Under the pieces are notes generated by a model. The model was not told where the DNA came from. It saw nothing but the letters and a program-made list of their open reading frames with translations, and did not search any database. The position numbers and the translations under genes are program-made. Of a DNA stretch of 64,000 bases, positions 47,861-57,300 are shown piece by piece. The DNA comes from Paractinoplanes brasiliensis (GTDB lineage: Bacteria; Actinomycetota; Actinomycetes; Mycobacteriales; Micromonosporaceae), in assembly GCF_004362215.1 (NCBI RefSeq), contig NZ_SNWR01000002.1, positions 2,294,001 through 2,358,000 on the forward strand. Reading direction: 5' to 3'. Numbering within the stretch: the stretch's first letter is position 1; the number at the start of each line of letters is the position of its first letter.

Positions 47861-47925
47861 GACGCGCTCACCCCCACCCGCGCAGCGCCCGGATTCCTGC
47901 CACCGAACACCCGGTTCTCGGTCAC
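47857..47925 (-). CDS. 22-codon coupled mini-ORF, repeat copy B
   Basis: GTG at 47925 overlaps the stop of the upstream mini-ORF (GTGA, 47925-47922). The frame reads VTENRVFGGRNPGAARVGVS, then Ala-Ser, and ends in a TGA that overlaps the GTG start of the EccA-like gene (47860-47857). GGAGG lies ten bases before its GTG. The peptide is a diverged copy of the EccA-like N-terminus (VTRHLVVGGGEPGA). It may only serve ribosome hand-off. Whether the peptide is made is unknown. Confidence 0.45.
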   Translation of the reverse strand: MTENRVFGGRNPGAARVGVSAS

Positions 47926-48053
47926 GCCGCGCCCACCTCCACCCAGGCCGCGCCCGGACTTCCGGCACCGGCCACCAGGTTCCCGGCCACGCCGCTCACC
48001 GCCACCCGCGTCGCGCCCACATCCCTGCCGCCCACCACCGAACACCGGGTCAC
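47922..48053 (-). CDS. 43-codon coupled mini-ORF, repeat copies D and C
   Basis: GTG at 48053 overlaps the TGA of the 1180-aa gene (48053-48050), with AGGGGGGA seven bases upstream. The frame reads VTRCSVVGGRDVGATRVAVS, continues into a second copy (VAGNLVAGAGSPGA) 63 bases on, and stops in the TGA at 47922-47924 overlapping the next mini-ORF's GTG. It consists entirely of two diverged copies of the EccA-like start region. Expression unproven. Confidence 0.4.
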   Translation of the reverse strand: MTRCSVVGGRDVGATRVAVSGVAGNLVAGAGSPGAAWVEVGAA

Positions 48054-51000
48054 GACCCGATCCCCCCTGCCCGCGTCAGTCCGGGCAGCAGCCCGAAGCG
48101 CTCACCGGCGGCCGATCCGACCCGGCGCTTGGGTTCCGCCGTGGCCCAGCGCTCGATGCTGCGGTGCAGCGAAGTGACGGCCAGTTCGTCCAGCGAAACC
48201 CGCTCGGGGTCGACCCGGCCGTCCTCGTCGATCTCGTTGGCGCCGATCTCGCGCATCAGCACCGCCCCGCGCCCGTCGGCGGACGGTTCACGCAGCTCGA
48301 GCACCTTGAAGTGGGTGCCGGGCAGGAACAGGACACGGTCCTCGACTCGCTCGTCACCCTCCGGTTCGAGCAGAGCCGTGCGGCGGGCGGTCATCGACCA
48401 GACCAGCACGTCGGTGTCGCCCTCCTGGCTGTCGCACGGGCCGGTCAACGTGTTGACGAACGACCAGTCGGTGACCAGTTTGCGTTCCCGGTAGCGTTCC
48501 CACTCGCCCCGGGCGGGCGTGGCGCGATAGACGGTCGTGCCCCGGAACGAAGGCAGCCGCGACAGGCCGGCCACCGCGCAGCGGGCCAGCGGGACGTGCG
48601 GCCCGGCCTCCCCGGAACGCAGTCCCGCGTCGATGCCGGCACCCCTGCGCGACAGGTAGAGCCGCACGGCGACCGAGTCGGCCAGGATGTCGTCGGCGCT
48701 GGCCGAGCCGGAGCCCTGCAGTCCGGGGTGCTCGGACATGATGCGCGAGACCGAGCTGGCCATGGTGTCGAACTCCCGGCTCAACGTGCGGCGCAGCCAG
48801 GCCCGTTCCTCATCGAGCGGGCGGCGCTTGGGCAGAATGGCCGACGCCGAAGCAGCCGGCACGGGTTGACGCCGCACCTGCTCCGCAGCGGCCACCGGCT
48901 CATCAGCAGTGGCCGAGGTCCGTGCCGTGGCTCCTGATTTCCCACCCGCAGTCCCGCTCGGAGCCGCGCCCGAAGCCCCGCTCGCAGACCCGCCCGCAGC
49001 CACGCCCGGTGACCCGCCCGCAGCCGCGCCCGGAGCCACGCTCGCAGACCCGCCCGCAGCCGCGCCAGGTGACCCGCCCGGAGCCACGCCCGCAGACCCG
49101 CCCGAAGTCCCGCCCGCAGTCCCGCCCGGAGCCGCGCCCGCAGAGCCGCCCGCAGCCGCCGCGGACCGTCCTGCGACCACCGCGGACCGGCCAGTGCCGG
49201 CGGACGGGGCAGGCACCGGCGGCGCCTCGATCGTCGGAATGACCGGCTCGGGAATCGTGATGGCGATCGACTCGGCGGGCGCCACCGCAGCAGGTGCAAC
49301 AGGCGGAGGCGGCGCAACAGTTGGAGGCGGCATCGCCGGCCCAGACGACACGCCCGGCTCCGAAGACACACCCGCTGTGGACGACACACCAAGCTCGGGC
49401 GACACACTCTCTGTGGACGCAACACCCGACGCGGCCGACGCACCCCCTGTGGACGACACACCCGGCTCGGACGACACGCCCTCTGTGAACGCAACACCCG
49501 ACGCGGCCGACGCACCCCCTGTGGACGACACACCCGGCTCGGACGACACGCCCTCTGTGAACGCAACACCCGACGCGGCCGACGCACCCCCTGTGGACGA
49601 CACACCGTGCTCGGAGGACACACTCGCTAGGGACGACACACCCGGCGTAATAGACACGCCGGTTGGGGAAGACATGCCAGGCACGGCCGACACGCTCCCT
49701 GTGGATGACACGCCCGAGGCAGACGACACACCCGGCTCGGAGGACACACGCGCTGTGGAGGACACACCGGGCCCGGACGACACACGCGCTGTGGACGACA
49801 CACCCGATGTGAGCGACACGCCGGCTGGGGACGACACACCCGATGTGAGCGACACGCCGGCTGTGGACACGGGGGATGCGGGTGGTGCGGCGGGGACGGG
49901 CGGCGTGAGGTCCACCGGGGCCACCGGGGTGACGGGGACGCCGACCGGCAGTGCGGGCACTTCAGTGGCCGTTGGCAGTGCGGGCACCTCAGTAGCCGTT
50001 GGCAGTGCGGGTGGGACGGCCAGCGCCTCCACAGCGGCTACTCGATCGGACGCGAGCGGCCCGGACACCGTCGACTCGTAGGCGCCCCGCTCGTAGGCGC
50101 CCCGCTCGGAGACCGTCGACTCGGAGGCGCCCGGCTCGGAGACGGTCGACTCGTAGACCCACGGCACGGAGACGCTCGACTCGTAGGCGCTCGACGGAGA
50201 GACACCCGGCTCGGAGGCGACCGACCGAGAAACACCCGCTTCGGAGGCGACCGATCGAGAAACACCCGGCTCGGAAGCGACCGGCAGGGAAGCCGACAGC
50301 ACAGCGTCGGCCCGCCCCGCCGGCTTCTGGCCGGGCACCAGCACCGAGGCCGGGAACAACGCGCTCTCCTCACCCAGCGCCGGGTCGACGCGGGCGGCCA
50401 GATCCTCGGCCAGCTCCCGCATGCGGCCGCTGCGTTCGGCGACCGAGTCGTCGAAGATCAGGGTGCTGCCCTCGGGGTCGAGGCGGGTGGCGCGGACCCG
50501 TTCGGCGTTGGCCGGCTCCTCTGCCGGGCGCACCCACAGTCCCGCCTGCACGACCTCGATGACGGCGTCGGGCGCGTACCAGTAGATCCGGTTCTCCACC
50601 TGCTCGACCCATTGCAGCGGCCCGCGGTGGTTCAGGATCACCGGGCGGCGGCCCTTCGAGTTGGGGTGCGCTCGCGGCTGGTAGCTGAGTTCCAGCGCGA
50701 ACGGCGGCCAGCCGAGCACCCCGTCCTCCCGTACGGTGCGGATCTCGAACTTGCCCGGGGAACCGATCGGCACCCCGGTGTAGCAGATCACCGGCGTGGC
50801 CAGCAGGTCGGCCAGCGCCTGCCCGAACGCCTCCCCCTCGGGCAGGCGGATGTCGCCGTACTGCACGAAGCGGGCACGCCCACGGCTGTCCTCGTCGAGG
50901 TCGCGCCAGAAGCGGACCACGTCGTCGAGGGAGAGCGCGGGGGTCCCGGGGCAGCCGAGCAGCACGGTCATCACTTCGGGCTGGCACGGCACGTCGGCGA

Positions 51001-51592
51001 CCAGGCGCTCGCGGTGCCCGGCGACAACTTCCGGTTCCCGTACGTCGTGGATCCACACGCCGCCGGGCAGGGGCTCGATCTCGCCGGTCGAGCTGGAGGC
51101 CCGCCGTTCGGTCACGGCCTGGTCCCACAGCGGGGTCGGGTAGCGCTTGGCGTGCCACGCGGGCGGCTTGCCGGGGCGGAACCGCACCCAGCCGCTGCCG
51201 GGCCCGGAGTGGACGAACAGCCCGCCCGCGGCGCCGCGGATCAGGTTGCCGTCGGGGGCGATGACGGTGCGGCCGAGGCGTTCGGCGAACCACTGCCCGG
51301 CCATCGCGGCCGCGTTGCGCTGCTCCCCGCAGGCCATCAGGCGGATGCCGCGCCGGCGCCGGGGCAGCACCCCGGCCATCGACTCCCACGAGGTGATCGG
51401 CAGGCCCTCGCCGAGGTCGAGCACCACCACGTCGTTCTCGGTGTCCTCGACCACGGTCAGGGCCAGCGACTGGGCTTCGGCGCTGATCGCCTCGTCGGCG
51501 TGCAGGACGAGCGCGTTGCCGACGGTGTGCTGGACGACGCCGTGACCCGGGTTGTCCCGGTCACCGCGCAGCAGGCTGCGGATGGACACCAC
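48050..51592 (-). CDS. Type VII locus protein of unknown family with ART-like C-terminus (1180 aa)
   Basis: Residues 1-405 are the same domain as in the 621-aa paralogue (HTVGNALVLHADEAISAEAQ, LPRRRRGIRLMACG, PLPGGVWIHDVRE, LLGCPGTPALSLDDVVRFW). Residues about 410-915 are low-complexity, with repeats of GVSSTGGASAASGVAFTEG and Gly/Ala/Pro runs. Residues about 920-1180 resemble ADP-ribosyltransferases: SFRGTTVYRATPARG (candidate NAD-binding Arg), VTDWSFVNTL, VLVWSMTARRTALLEP and DRVLFLPGTHFKVLEL. The usual Glu before VLF is Arg here, so activity is doubtful. The GTG at 51592 follows the EccB stop by four bases with GAGAGGG upstream. The stop overlaps the relay ORF. Confidence 0.8.
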   Translation of the reverse strand: MVSIRSLLRGDRDNPGHGVVQHTVGNALVLHADEAISAEAQSLALTVVEDTENDVVVLDLGEGLPITSWESMAGVLPRRRRGIRLMACGEQRNAAAMAGQWFAERLGRTVIAPDGNLIRGAAGGLFVHSGPGSGWVRFRPGKPPAWHAKRYPTPLWDQAVTERRASSSTGEIEPLPGGVWIHDVREPEVVAGHRERLVADVPCQPEVMTVLLGCPGTPALSLDDVVRFWRDLDEDSRGRARFVQYGDIRLPEGEAFGQALADLLATPVICYTGVPIGSPGKFEIRTVREDGVLGWPPFALELSYQPRAHPNSKGRRPVILNHRGPLQWVEQVENRIYWYAPDAVIEVVQAGLWVRPAEEPANAERVRATRLDPEGSTLIFDDSVAERSGRMRELAEDLAARVDPALGEESALFPASVLVPGQKPAGRADAVLSASLPVASEPGVSRSVASEAGVSRSVASEPGVSPSSAYESSVSVPWVYESTVSEPGASESTVSERGAYERGAYESTVSGPLASDRVAAVEALAVPPALPTATEVPALPTATEVPALPVGVPVTPVAPVDLTPPVPAAPPASPVSTAGVSLTSGVSSPAGVSLTSGVSSTARVSSGPGVSSTARVSSEPGVSSASGVSSTGSVSAVPGMSSPTGVSITPGVSSLASVSSEHGVSSTGGASAASGVAFTEGVSSEPGVSSTGGASAASGVAFTEGVSSEPGVSSTGGASAASGVASTESVSPELGVSSTAGVSSEPGVSSGPAMPPPTVAPPPPVAPAAVAPAESIAITIPEPVIPTIEAPPVPAPSAGTGRSAVVAGRSAAAAGGSAGAAPGGTAGGTSGGSAGVAPGGSPGAAAGGSASVAPGAAAGGSPGVAAGGSASGASGAAPSGTAGGKSGATARTSATADEPVAAAEQVRRQPVPAASASAILPKRRPLDEERAWLRRTLSREFDTMASSVSRIMSEHPGLQGSGSASADDILADSVAVRLYLSRRGAGIDAGLRSGEAGPHVPLARCAVAGLSRLPSFRGTTVYRATPARGEWERYRERKLVTDWSFVNTLTGPCDSQEGDTDVLVWSMTARRTALLEPEGDERVEDRVLFLPGTHFKVLELREPSADGRGAVLMREIGANEIDEDGRVDPERVSLDELAVTSLHRSIERWATAEPKRRVGSAAGERFGLLPGLTRAGGIGS
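48940..50290 (-). repeat. Low-complexity repeats in the 1180-aa gene
   Basis: At about 49,400-49,620 a 72-bp unit encoding GVSSTGGASAASGVAFTEG plus VSSEP occurs three times with few changes. At about 48,940-49,180 shorter units encode GGSAG/APGG repeats, and 49,640-49,870 and 50,080-50,290 encode VSS- and SEPGV/SESTV-type repeats. All keep frame. Confidence 0.8.
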
Positions 51593-51596
51593 GTTT

Positions 51597-52949
51597 CTAC
51601 CCTCTCGCCAGGCTGGTGACGGCTGCACGGCTCAGCACGGGACCCTGCGGCAGGGTCGCGAGCAGTTCCTTGGGGAACGGGACGGGGGTGGCGCCCGCCA
51701 GCTTGAGCGAGGCGACCGTGGTCTGGTCGGCCAGCCGGTAGGTGACGCCCTCGTCGGAGATAAAGGTGATCTTCTTGGCGGTCACCCGGGACTCCAGCGG
51801 GACCGGCAGCACGGCCATGCCGCTGCCCGGTTCGGCCAGCACGGTGGTGCGGCCGTCGGACCAGACACCGGCGGCCCAGGCCGGCGTGAGCACCACGATG
51901 CTGCTGATCGTCTCGGGGCTGATGGGCCGCTGCTGCATGCAGACGGCTTGGCCGCTCGGGTCGGCGAGGCGCAGCGAGGCGAGGTCGGGCAGGCGGTTCA
52001 GCAGGGTGCGGTCGGCCGAGCGGCGAGCGCCGACCACGTCGGCCGGGTCCAAGGTGACCGGCGGGCCGGGGGTTTTGGCGTCGGCGATGAGGAATTCGGT
52101 GCGGCTCATCGGGGCCAGGCCGTCGCGGCGGAGCACGAAATGCTGGTCGGCGCCCTGGCGGAAAAGCGTTCCCACCGCGTACGGGCGCCCGCCGACCCGT
52201 GGGCCCGCCGAGCCCGCGCCGGGGATCGTCGCCGGGGCGAGCGCCGGGCCGTCGCCGAGCCAGCCGAGCCATATGGCCGGGGCGGTCGGCGGGTTGATGG
52301 CGGCGGCGCCGAGCGCGACGAGCACGGCGTCGTCGTCGATGCGGTACTTGAGATAGTTCGCCAGCAGGTAGGCGACACCGCCGGGATCCCGTACGACCAG
52401 GAAGGCGCCCTCGGCGAGCGGGGTGGCCGGGGTTTGCGGCTCCAGGTTGACGCCCAGACCGCTCACCCGTTTGCCGGGCACGACCGAGCCGGGCAGGCAG
52501 GCCAGCCAGGGACCTTTGGCCAGCGCGTCGGCCGCGGGCATCTGCTGCGGCGCCCCGGCCACCCCGAGCGGGATGCCGCGGGGCACGTCCTTGATGGAGT
52601 TCCGGGAGATCAGCTTGACCTTGCCGGCGGCGCCCTGGATGAGCATGGCCGAGGTCAGGTCGGGGGTCTGGTGCAGCGCGCCGTCGAGGTAGACGTAGCG
52701 GTTGCCGGTCTCCTTCTCGACGAGGATCGCCCCGGCCTGCCGGTACGCCTTGCTGCCGCCGGGCACGATCCAGCCGTACACGGCGAACCCACCGACGAGC
52801 AGGAGCAGCAGGATCAGGCCGACGAGCAGGCCGGTCTGGGCGCGGCGTCCCGGGATCTCGGCGCCGGTGGGGTCGCCCTCGACCAGGGCGGAGCTGAGCC
52901 GGCCCATCATGAAGGTGTGGGCGTGGACGTGGTCGCGCTGGGTCTGCAC
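51597..52949 (-). CDS. eccB: Type VII secretion protein EccB
   Basis: The 450-residue protein begins MQTQRDHVHAHTFMMGRLSS, the conserved EccB start, has one membrane span near residues 40-60 (GLLVGLILLLLLVGGFAVYG) and the periplasmic EccB domain (YRQAGAILVEKETGNRYVYL, SRNSIKDVPRGIPLGVAGAP, YAVGTLFRQGADQHFVLRRD). EccB is a core subunit of the ESX inner-membrane complex with EccC and EccD. The GTG at 52949 follows the EccD stop by six bases. About the usual family length. Confidence 0.95.
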   Translation of the reverse strand: MQTQRDHVHAHTFMMGRLSSALVEGDPTGAEIPGRRAQTGLLVGLILLLLLVGGFAVYGWIVPGGSKAYRQAGAILVEKETGNRYVYLDGALHQTPDLTSAMLIQGAAGKVKLISRNSIKDVPRGIPLGVAGAPQQMPAADALAKGPWLACLPGSVVPGKRVSGLGVNLEPQTPATPLAEGAFLVVRDPGGVAYLLANYLKYRIDDDAVLVALGAAAINPPTAPAIWLGWLGDGPALAPATIPGAGSAGPRVGGRPYAVGTLFRQGADQHFVLRRDGLAPMSRTEFLIADAKTPGPPVTLDPADVVGARRSADRTLLNRLPDLASLRLADPSGQAVCMQQRPISPETISSIVVLTPAWAAGVWSDGRTTVLAEPGSGMAVLPVPLESRVTAKKITFISDEGVTYRLADQTTVASLKLAGATPVPFPKELLATLPQGPVLSRAAVTSLARG

Positions 52950-52955
52950 GGCTGC

Positions 52956-54362
52956 CTACCCGAACAGCCCGCGGGCCCACGCGTACAGGCCCAGGATCTG
53001 CGCCAGGATCGGCAGCACGGCGACACCGGTGGCCACGTCGAGGAACGTCGCGGCGTACTCCCAGAACGGCAGCATGCGCCGCGGCCAGGGGCGCATCGCC
53101 GCCAGCACCAGCGGGACCACCACCGCGAGCAGCCCCGACAGCAGCACCCAGCGCCAGCCGCCGGACAGCATCGAGGACAGTCGCATGATCACCATGAGGA
53201 GGCCGACGGTACCGGCGGCGGTCAGCGCCAGCCGCTGCCACAGACCCAGGAAGGTACGTGCGCGCAACAGGATTGCACCCGAGACCACCAGCACGAAGGT
53301 CCAGCCGGCCCAGCCGGGTGAGCGGATCGCGTAGTGGAACAGCACCGGCAGCACGAACGCCGCGGTGACCATCGCCACCGTGAGGTACGTGTCGGCGTCG
53401 TCGGTGCGCCGGCGAACCACCTCGGAGTCGGCCGGTTCGACGTCGTACGCCATGTCGGAGCCGGTCTTGGGCAGCTGCGGGCCGCGCAGGCGGGCGAACT
53501 TCACCGCGGCGCGCGGCGACACGACGATCACGGCGAGCACGACCGCCACCGCGATGGCGGAGGTGCGCTGCGCGGTCATACCGGAGCCTCGCTGCATCAG
53601 CAGGACCCCGGCCACCACGGCGCCGGTGACCGCGGCCACCAGCATCGGCGCGAACGGCAGGTACGGGGTGACGGTGCGCTGGGCGATCAGCAGCACGACG
53701 GCGACCCCGGTCACGGCGGTGGCGGCGGCCAGCATCGCCGGTCCGGTCAGCGCGATCCCGGCCGGGTCGCCGTCGACCGCGCTGGACGCCGACAGGGCCG
53801 CCATGGCCGCCGCGCCCAGCCCGAACAGCAGCGCGAACGCGCCGTCGGCGACCTTGCGGGCATACACCAGGGCGGCCGTGAGGAACGCCGCGGCCAGCAC
53901 CCCCGCCGCGATCACCTGCGGAAGCACCGGCCCCCGGTCGGTGAGCACGGCGGCGAGCACGCCCATGGCCACCACCGACAGCACCAGGAACAGCACCCGC
54001 CGGTACTCCGGCTGCCAGCGGTCCGAGCGGCGGTTCACCGTGGTCGCGATGCCCTCGGCGACGTCGTCGAAGTCGAGCTCGGGCAGGGGATCCTCGGCCC
54101 GCCGCAGGTAGAGCTCCTCCCCCTCGAGCCAGTCCAGGCTCTCGGGGGTGCCGGTCAGTTCGAACGGGGTCTGGCCCAGGCGTTGCAGCACCCAGGCGCC
54201 CTCGGGCTCGTCGCTCTCGAGGCGGCGGCCCGACGAGGTGTGCTGCAGCAGCACCGGCAGCAGCCCCGCGACCGGGGTGGCCGACGGCACGGCCAGGTCG
54301 ACCCGGCGGTCCGGCCCGATGACGGTGATCCGGCACAGCTGCCGGTCCATGGCGGTGGTCAT
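52956..54362 (-). CDS. eccD: Type VII secretion integral membrane protein EccD
   Basis: The 468-residue protein has an N-terminal ubiquitin-like domain (CRITVIGPDRRVDLAVPSAT to about residue 95) followed by about eleven membrane spans, the standard EccD plan. It forms the ESX translocation pore scaffold with EccB and EccC. Its ATG at 54362 has AGAGGA about ten bases upstream; an in-frame ATG at 54350 also exists. It follows EccC after 19 bases. Confidence 0.95.
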   Translation of the reverse strand: MTTAMDRQLCRITVIGPDRRVDLAVPSATPVAGLLPVLLQHTSSGRRLESDEPEGAWVLQRLGQTPFELTGTPESLDWLEGEELYLRRAEDPLPELDFDDVAEGIATTVNRRSDRWQPEYRRVLFLVLSVVAMGVLAAVLTDRGPVLPQVIAAGVLAAAFLTAALVYARKVADGAFALLFGLGAAAMAALSASSAVDGDPAGIALTGPAMLAAATAVTGVAVVLLIAQRTVTPYLPFAPMLVAAVTGAVVAGVLLMQRGSGMTAQRTSAIAVAVVLAVIVVSPRAAVKFARLRGPQLPKTGSDMAYDVEPADSEVVRRRTDDADTYLTVAMVTAAFVLPVLFHYAIRSPGWAGWTFVLVVSGAILLRARTFLGLWQRLALTAAGTVGLLMVIMRLSSMLSGGWRWVLLSGLLAVVVPLVLAAMRPWPRRMLPFWEYAATFLDVATGVAVLPILAQILGLYAWARGLFG

Positions 54363-54381
54363 CCGCGGTGTCCTCTTCTTC

Positions 54382-57300
54382 TCATGCCACGATGCCGGTC
54401 TGCATCAGCGACACGCCTCGGCGCGTCACCAGCTGGGCGCGTCCCGGGGGCAGCCGGCGCGGCGGCGCCTCACCCAGGAACTTGCCCTCCTCCTTGGGGT
54501 ACGACAGCAGCGCGGCCGGGGTGCCCAGCTCCCACATGCGGCGGATGACCGGGTCCATCATGGCCCGCATCGCGCCCGAGGTGCTGCGCGCGACGATCAC
54601 GTGCAGGCCGATGGTGAGCCCCTGCGCGAGCAGCGGCAGCAGCGGTTCCAGGGCCGAGCCGGCGCCACTGCCCTTGGTCATCAGGTCGTAGTCGTCGACC
54701 ACGACGAACAGCTCCGGACCCTCCCACCAGTCACGGCGGCGCATCCGTTCCGACGAGATCTCGGGTCCGGGCACACGCCGGTTCATCGACACCGAGGCCT
54801 GACCGGCCAGCTCGTACAGCTTGTCGCCGGTGAAGCCGAACCCGACCTGGTATTCGGCCGGCAGCGCGGTGTCGAGGTCGCGCCGCGAGTCGCCCAGCAC
54901 CACCTTGGCCTGCTCGGGGGTGTACCGCTGCTGGATCGCGCGCAGCACCAGCCGCAGCAGGTTCGACTTGCCGGTCTCGTTGTCACCGAAGACCAGCAGG
55001 TGCGGCGTGGCCATGAAATCGTGCCGGACCGGGGCCAGGCGCTGCTCGTCGAGGCCCAGGGCAACCCGGAACTCGGGCTCGGGATCGGGCAGTTGCTCGA
55101 CCGGCAGCCGGGTCGGGAGCAGCCGTACGCCGGGAGCCGGCTCGCCGGGCCAGAAGGTGCTGATCTCCTCGGTGACCGCCTTGGTCGCCTCGGCCAGATC
55201 GCCCACCTCGGAGCTGCCGTCCATGCGGGGCAACGCGCCCAGGAAGTGCAGCCCGTCGGCGGTGAGGCCACGGCCGGGCTGGTTGGGCACGGTGGCCGCC
55301 TTGCGCGAGCCCACCTCCGACTCCATCGCGTCGCCCAGCCGCAGCTCCAGCTTGGTGCCGATCAGGTCGCGCAGCCAGGTGCGCATCTCCGACCAGCGGG
55401 TGGCGGTGATGATCACGTGGATGCCGAACGACAGGCCGCGCGACACCAGCTCCTGGAAGCGGGTGTCGAGCTCGGCGAAGTCCTGCTTCATCGTGTAGAA
55501 GCCGTCGATCACCAGGAACACGTGCCCGAACGGGTCGTCGATCTCGCCGCGGCGCCGGGCGGCCAGGTACGCCTGCATCGAGTCGAGCCCGCGCGCCGCG
55601 AACTCGGCCTCCCGCCGCTCCATGACCTGCCCGATCTCCTGGATCGTGCGGACCACCCGGTCGCGTTCCATGCGGGTGGCGATCGAGCCGATGTGCGGCA
55701 GCCCGGCGATCGAGGACAGGCCGCCGCCGCCGAAGTCCAGCCCGTAGAACTGCACCTCCTGCGGCGTGTTGGCGAAGGCCAGGCCCAGGATCAACGTACG
55801 CAGGAGGGTGGACTTGCCGCTCTGCGGGGCGCCGGCGATCCCGACGTGCCCGTCGGCGCTGCCCAGATCGGCCATCAGCAGCTCACGCAGCTGCTCCTGG
55901 GGGCGGTCGACGATCCCGACCGGCACGCGCAGGCGGCCACGGGCGTCGGGATCCTCGACGGTCATACCCCGTACGGGATCCGGAACCACGCTGGGCAGCA
56001 GCGAATCGAGGCTCGGGGCAGACGACAGGGGCGGCAGCCACACCTGCCGGGCCGGCGGACCCGAGGCGGCCAGCCGGTCGAGCAGCACGTCGGCCAGGCT
56101 CGGACCGGTCTCGTCGGCGACGGGCACGGGCTCGGCGGCGGGCTTGTGGCGGCCCGGGTCGCGGCGCACGTCGACCTGACGCGTCGTGAACGGCACGACG
56201 TCCAGCTCGGACTGCTCGTCGTCGTCGCGGCGCTCGCCGGCCGGGCCTGCGCCCGAGTACGGCCCCGACACGTACGCGGACTTGAACCGCACCAGGTTGG
56301 TCGTGTCCAGCTTGAGGTAGCCGTTGCCGGGCTCGGGCGGCAGCTCGTACGCCTTGCCGACGCCGATCACCGACCGCGACTCCATCGACGAGAAGGTGCG
56401 CAGGGCGATCCGGTAGGACAGGTGCCCCTCGACCCGGTTGATCCGGCCCTCGTCGAGGCGCTGCGACGCCAGCAGCAGGTGCACGCCGAGGCTGCGGCCC
56501 AGCCGGCCGATCGAGACGAACAGGTCCATGAACTCGGCCTTGCTCGACAGCAGCTCGCTGAACTCGTCCACGATGATCAGCAGCACCGGGAACGGGACCA
56601 GGTGCGCCCCGGCCGCGCGCGCCTTCTCGTAGTCGAACAGCGACGCGTACCCGCTGGCCCGCAGCACCTCCTGGCGGCGGGTCATCTCGCCCTGCAGCGC
56701 GTCCTGCATGCGGTCGACCAGCGGCAGCTCGTCGGCGAGGTTCGTGATGACGGCCGAGGTGTGCGGCAGCTTGTCCATGCCCATGAACGTGGCGCCGCCC
56801 TTGAAGTCGACCAGCACCAGGTTCAGGATCTCCGAGCTGTGCGTGGCGGCGAGCGCGCACACCAGCGTACGGAGAAGCTCTGATTTGCCGGAACCCGTGG
56901 CCCCGATCAGCAGCCCGTGCGGGCCCATGCCGCCCTGCGCCGATTCCTTCAGGTCGAGCTCGATCACCTCGCCGTCCTCGGTCACGCCGATCGGCACCTG
57001 CAGCCGGTTGCGTTGCGGCTGGCGGGTGCGCCACAGCGCGGGCACGTCGAAGGTGTGCGCGTCGCGGATGCCGAGCAGCGCGGTCAGCTCGAAACTGGAC
57101 TCCATCGGCTCGTCGACCACGTCGAGGGTGCCGCTCGTCCGCTTCGGGGCGATGATCCGGGCCAGCGCGTCACACTGAGCCGGGCCGAGCGCGTCCCGGG
57201 CGGCAGTGCCCGTGGTGTCCCCGGCCGGGAAGCGCACCTCGTCGCCGTCCACCGTCAGGCGCAGCACCTTCGGGCCGCCCGGCATGTCACCGGTGAGGTC

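Larger units (their letters stand above)
47820..48060 (-). repeat. Degenerate 63-65 bp tandem repeat spanning the EccA-like gene start
   Basis: Four copies, with GTG start-like codons at 48053, 47990, 47925 and 47860 (spacings 63, 65, 65), make up the whole space between the 1180-aa gene and the EccA-like gene. All share the pattern GTGACC..., a Gly-Gly-coding GGTGGC block, and a GGGCGC link. The last copy is the true 5-prime end of the EccA-like gene. Confidence 0.8.

Noticed and set aside
48909..50081. A 390-codon plus-strand frame with DDTPxxDDTP repeats
   Set aside because: It mirrors the repeat linker of the 1180-aa gene on the other strand. It has no ribosome site and does not extend into conserved sequence.
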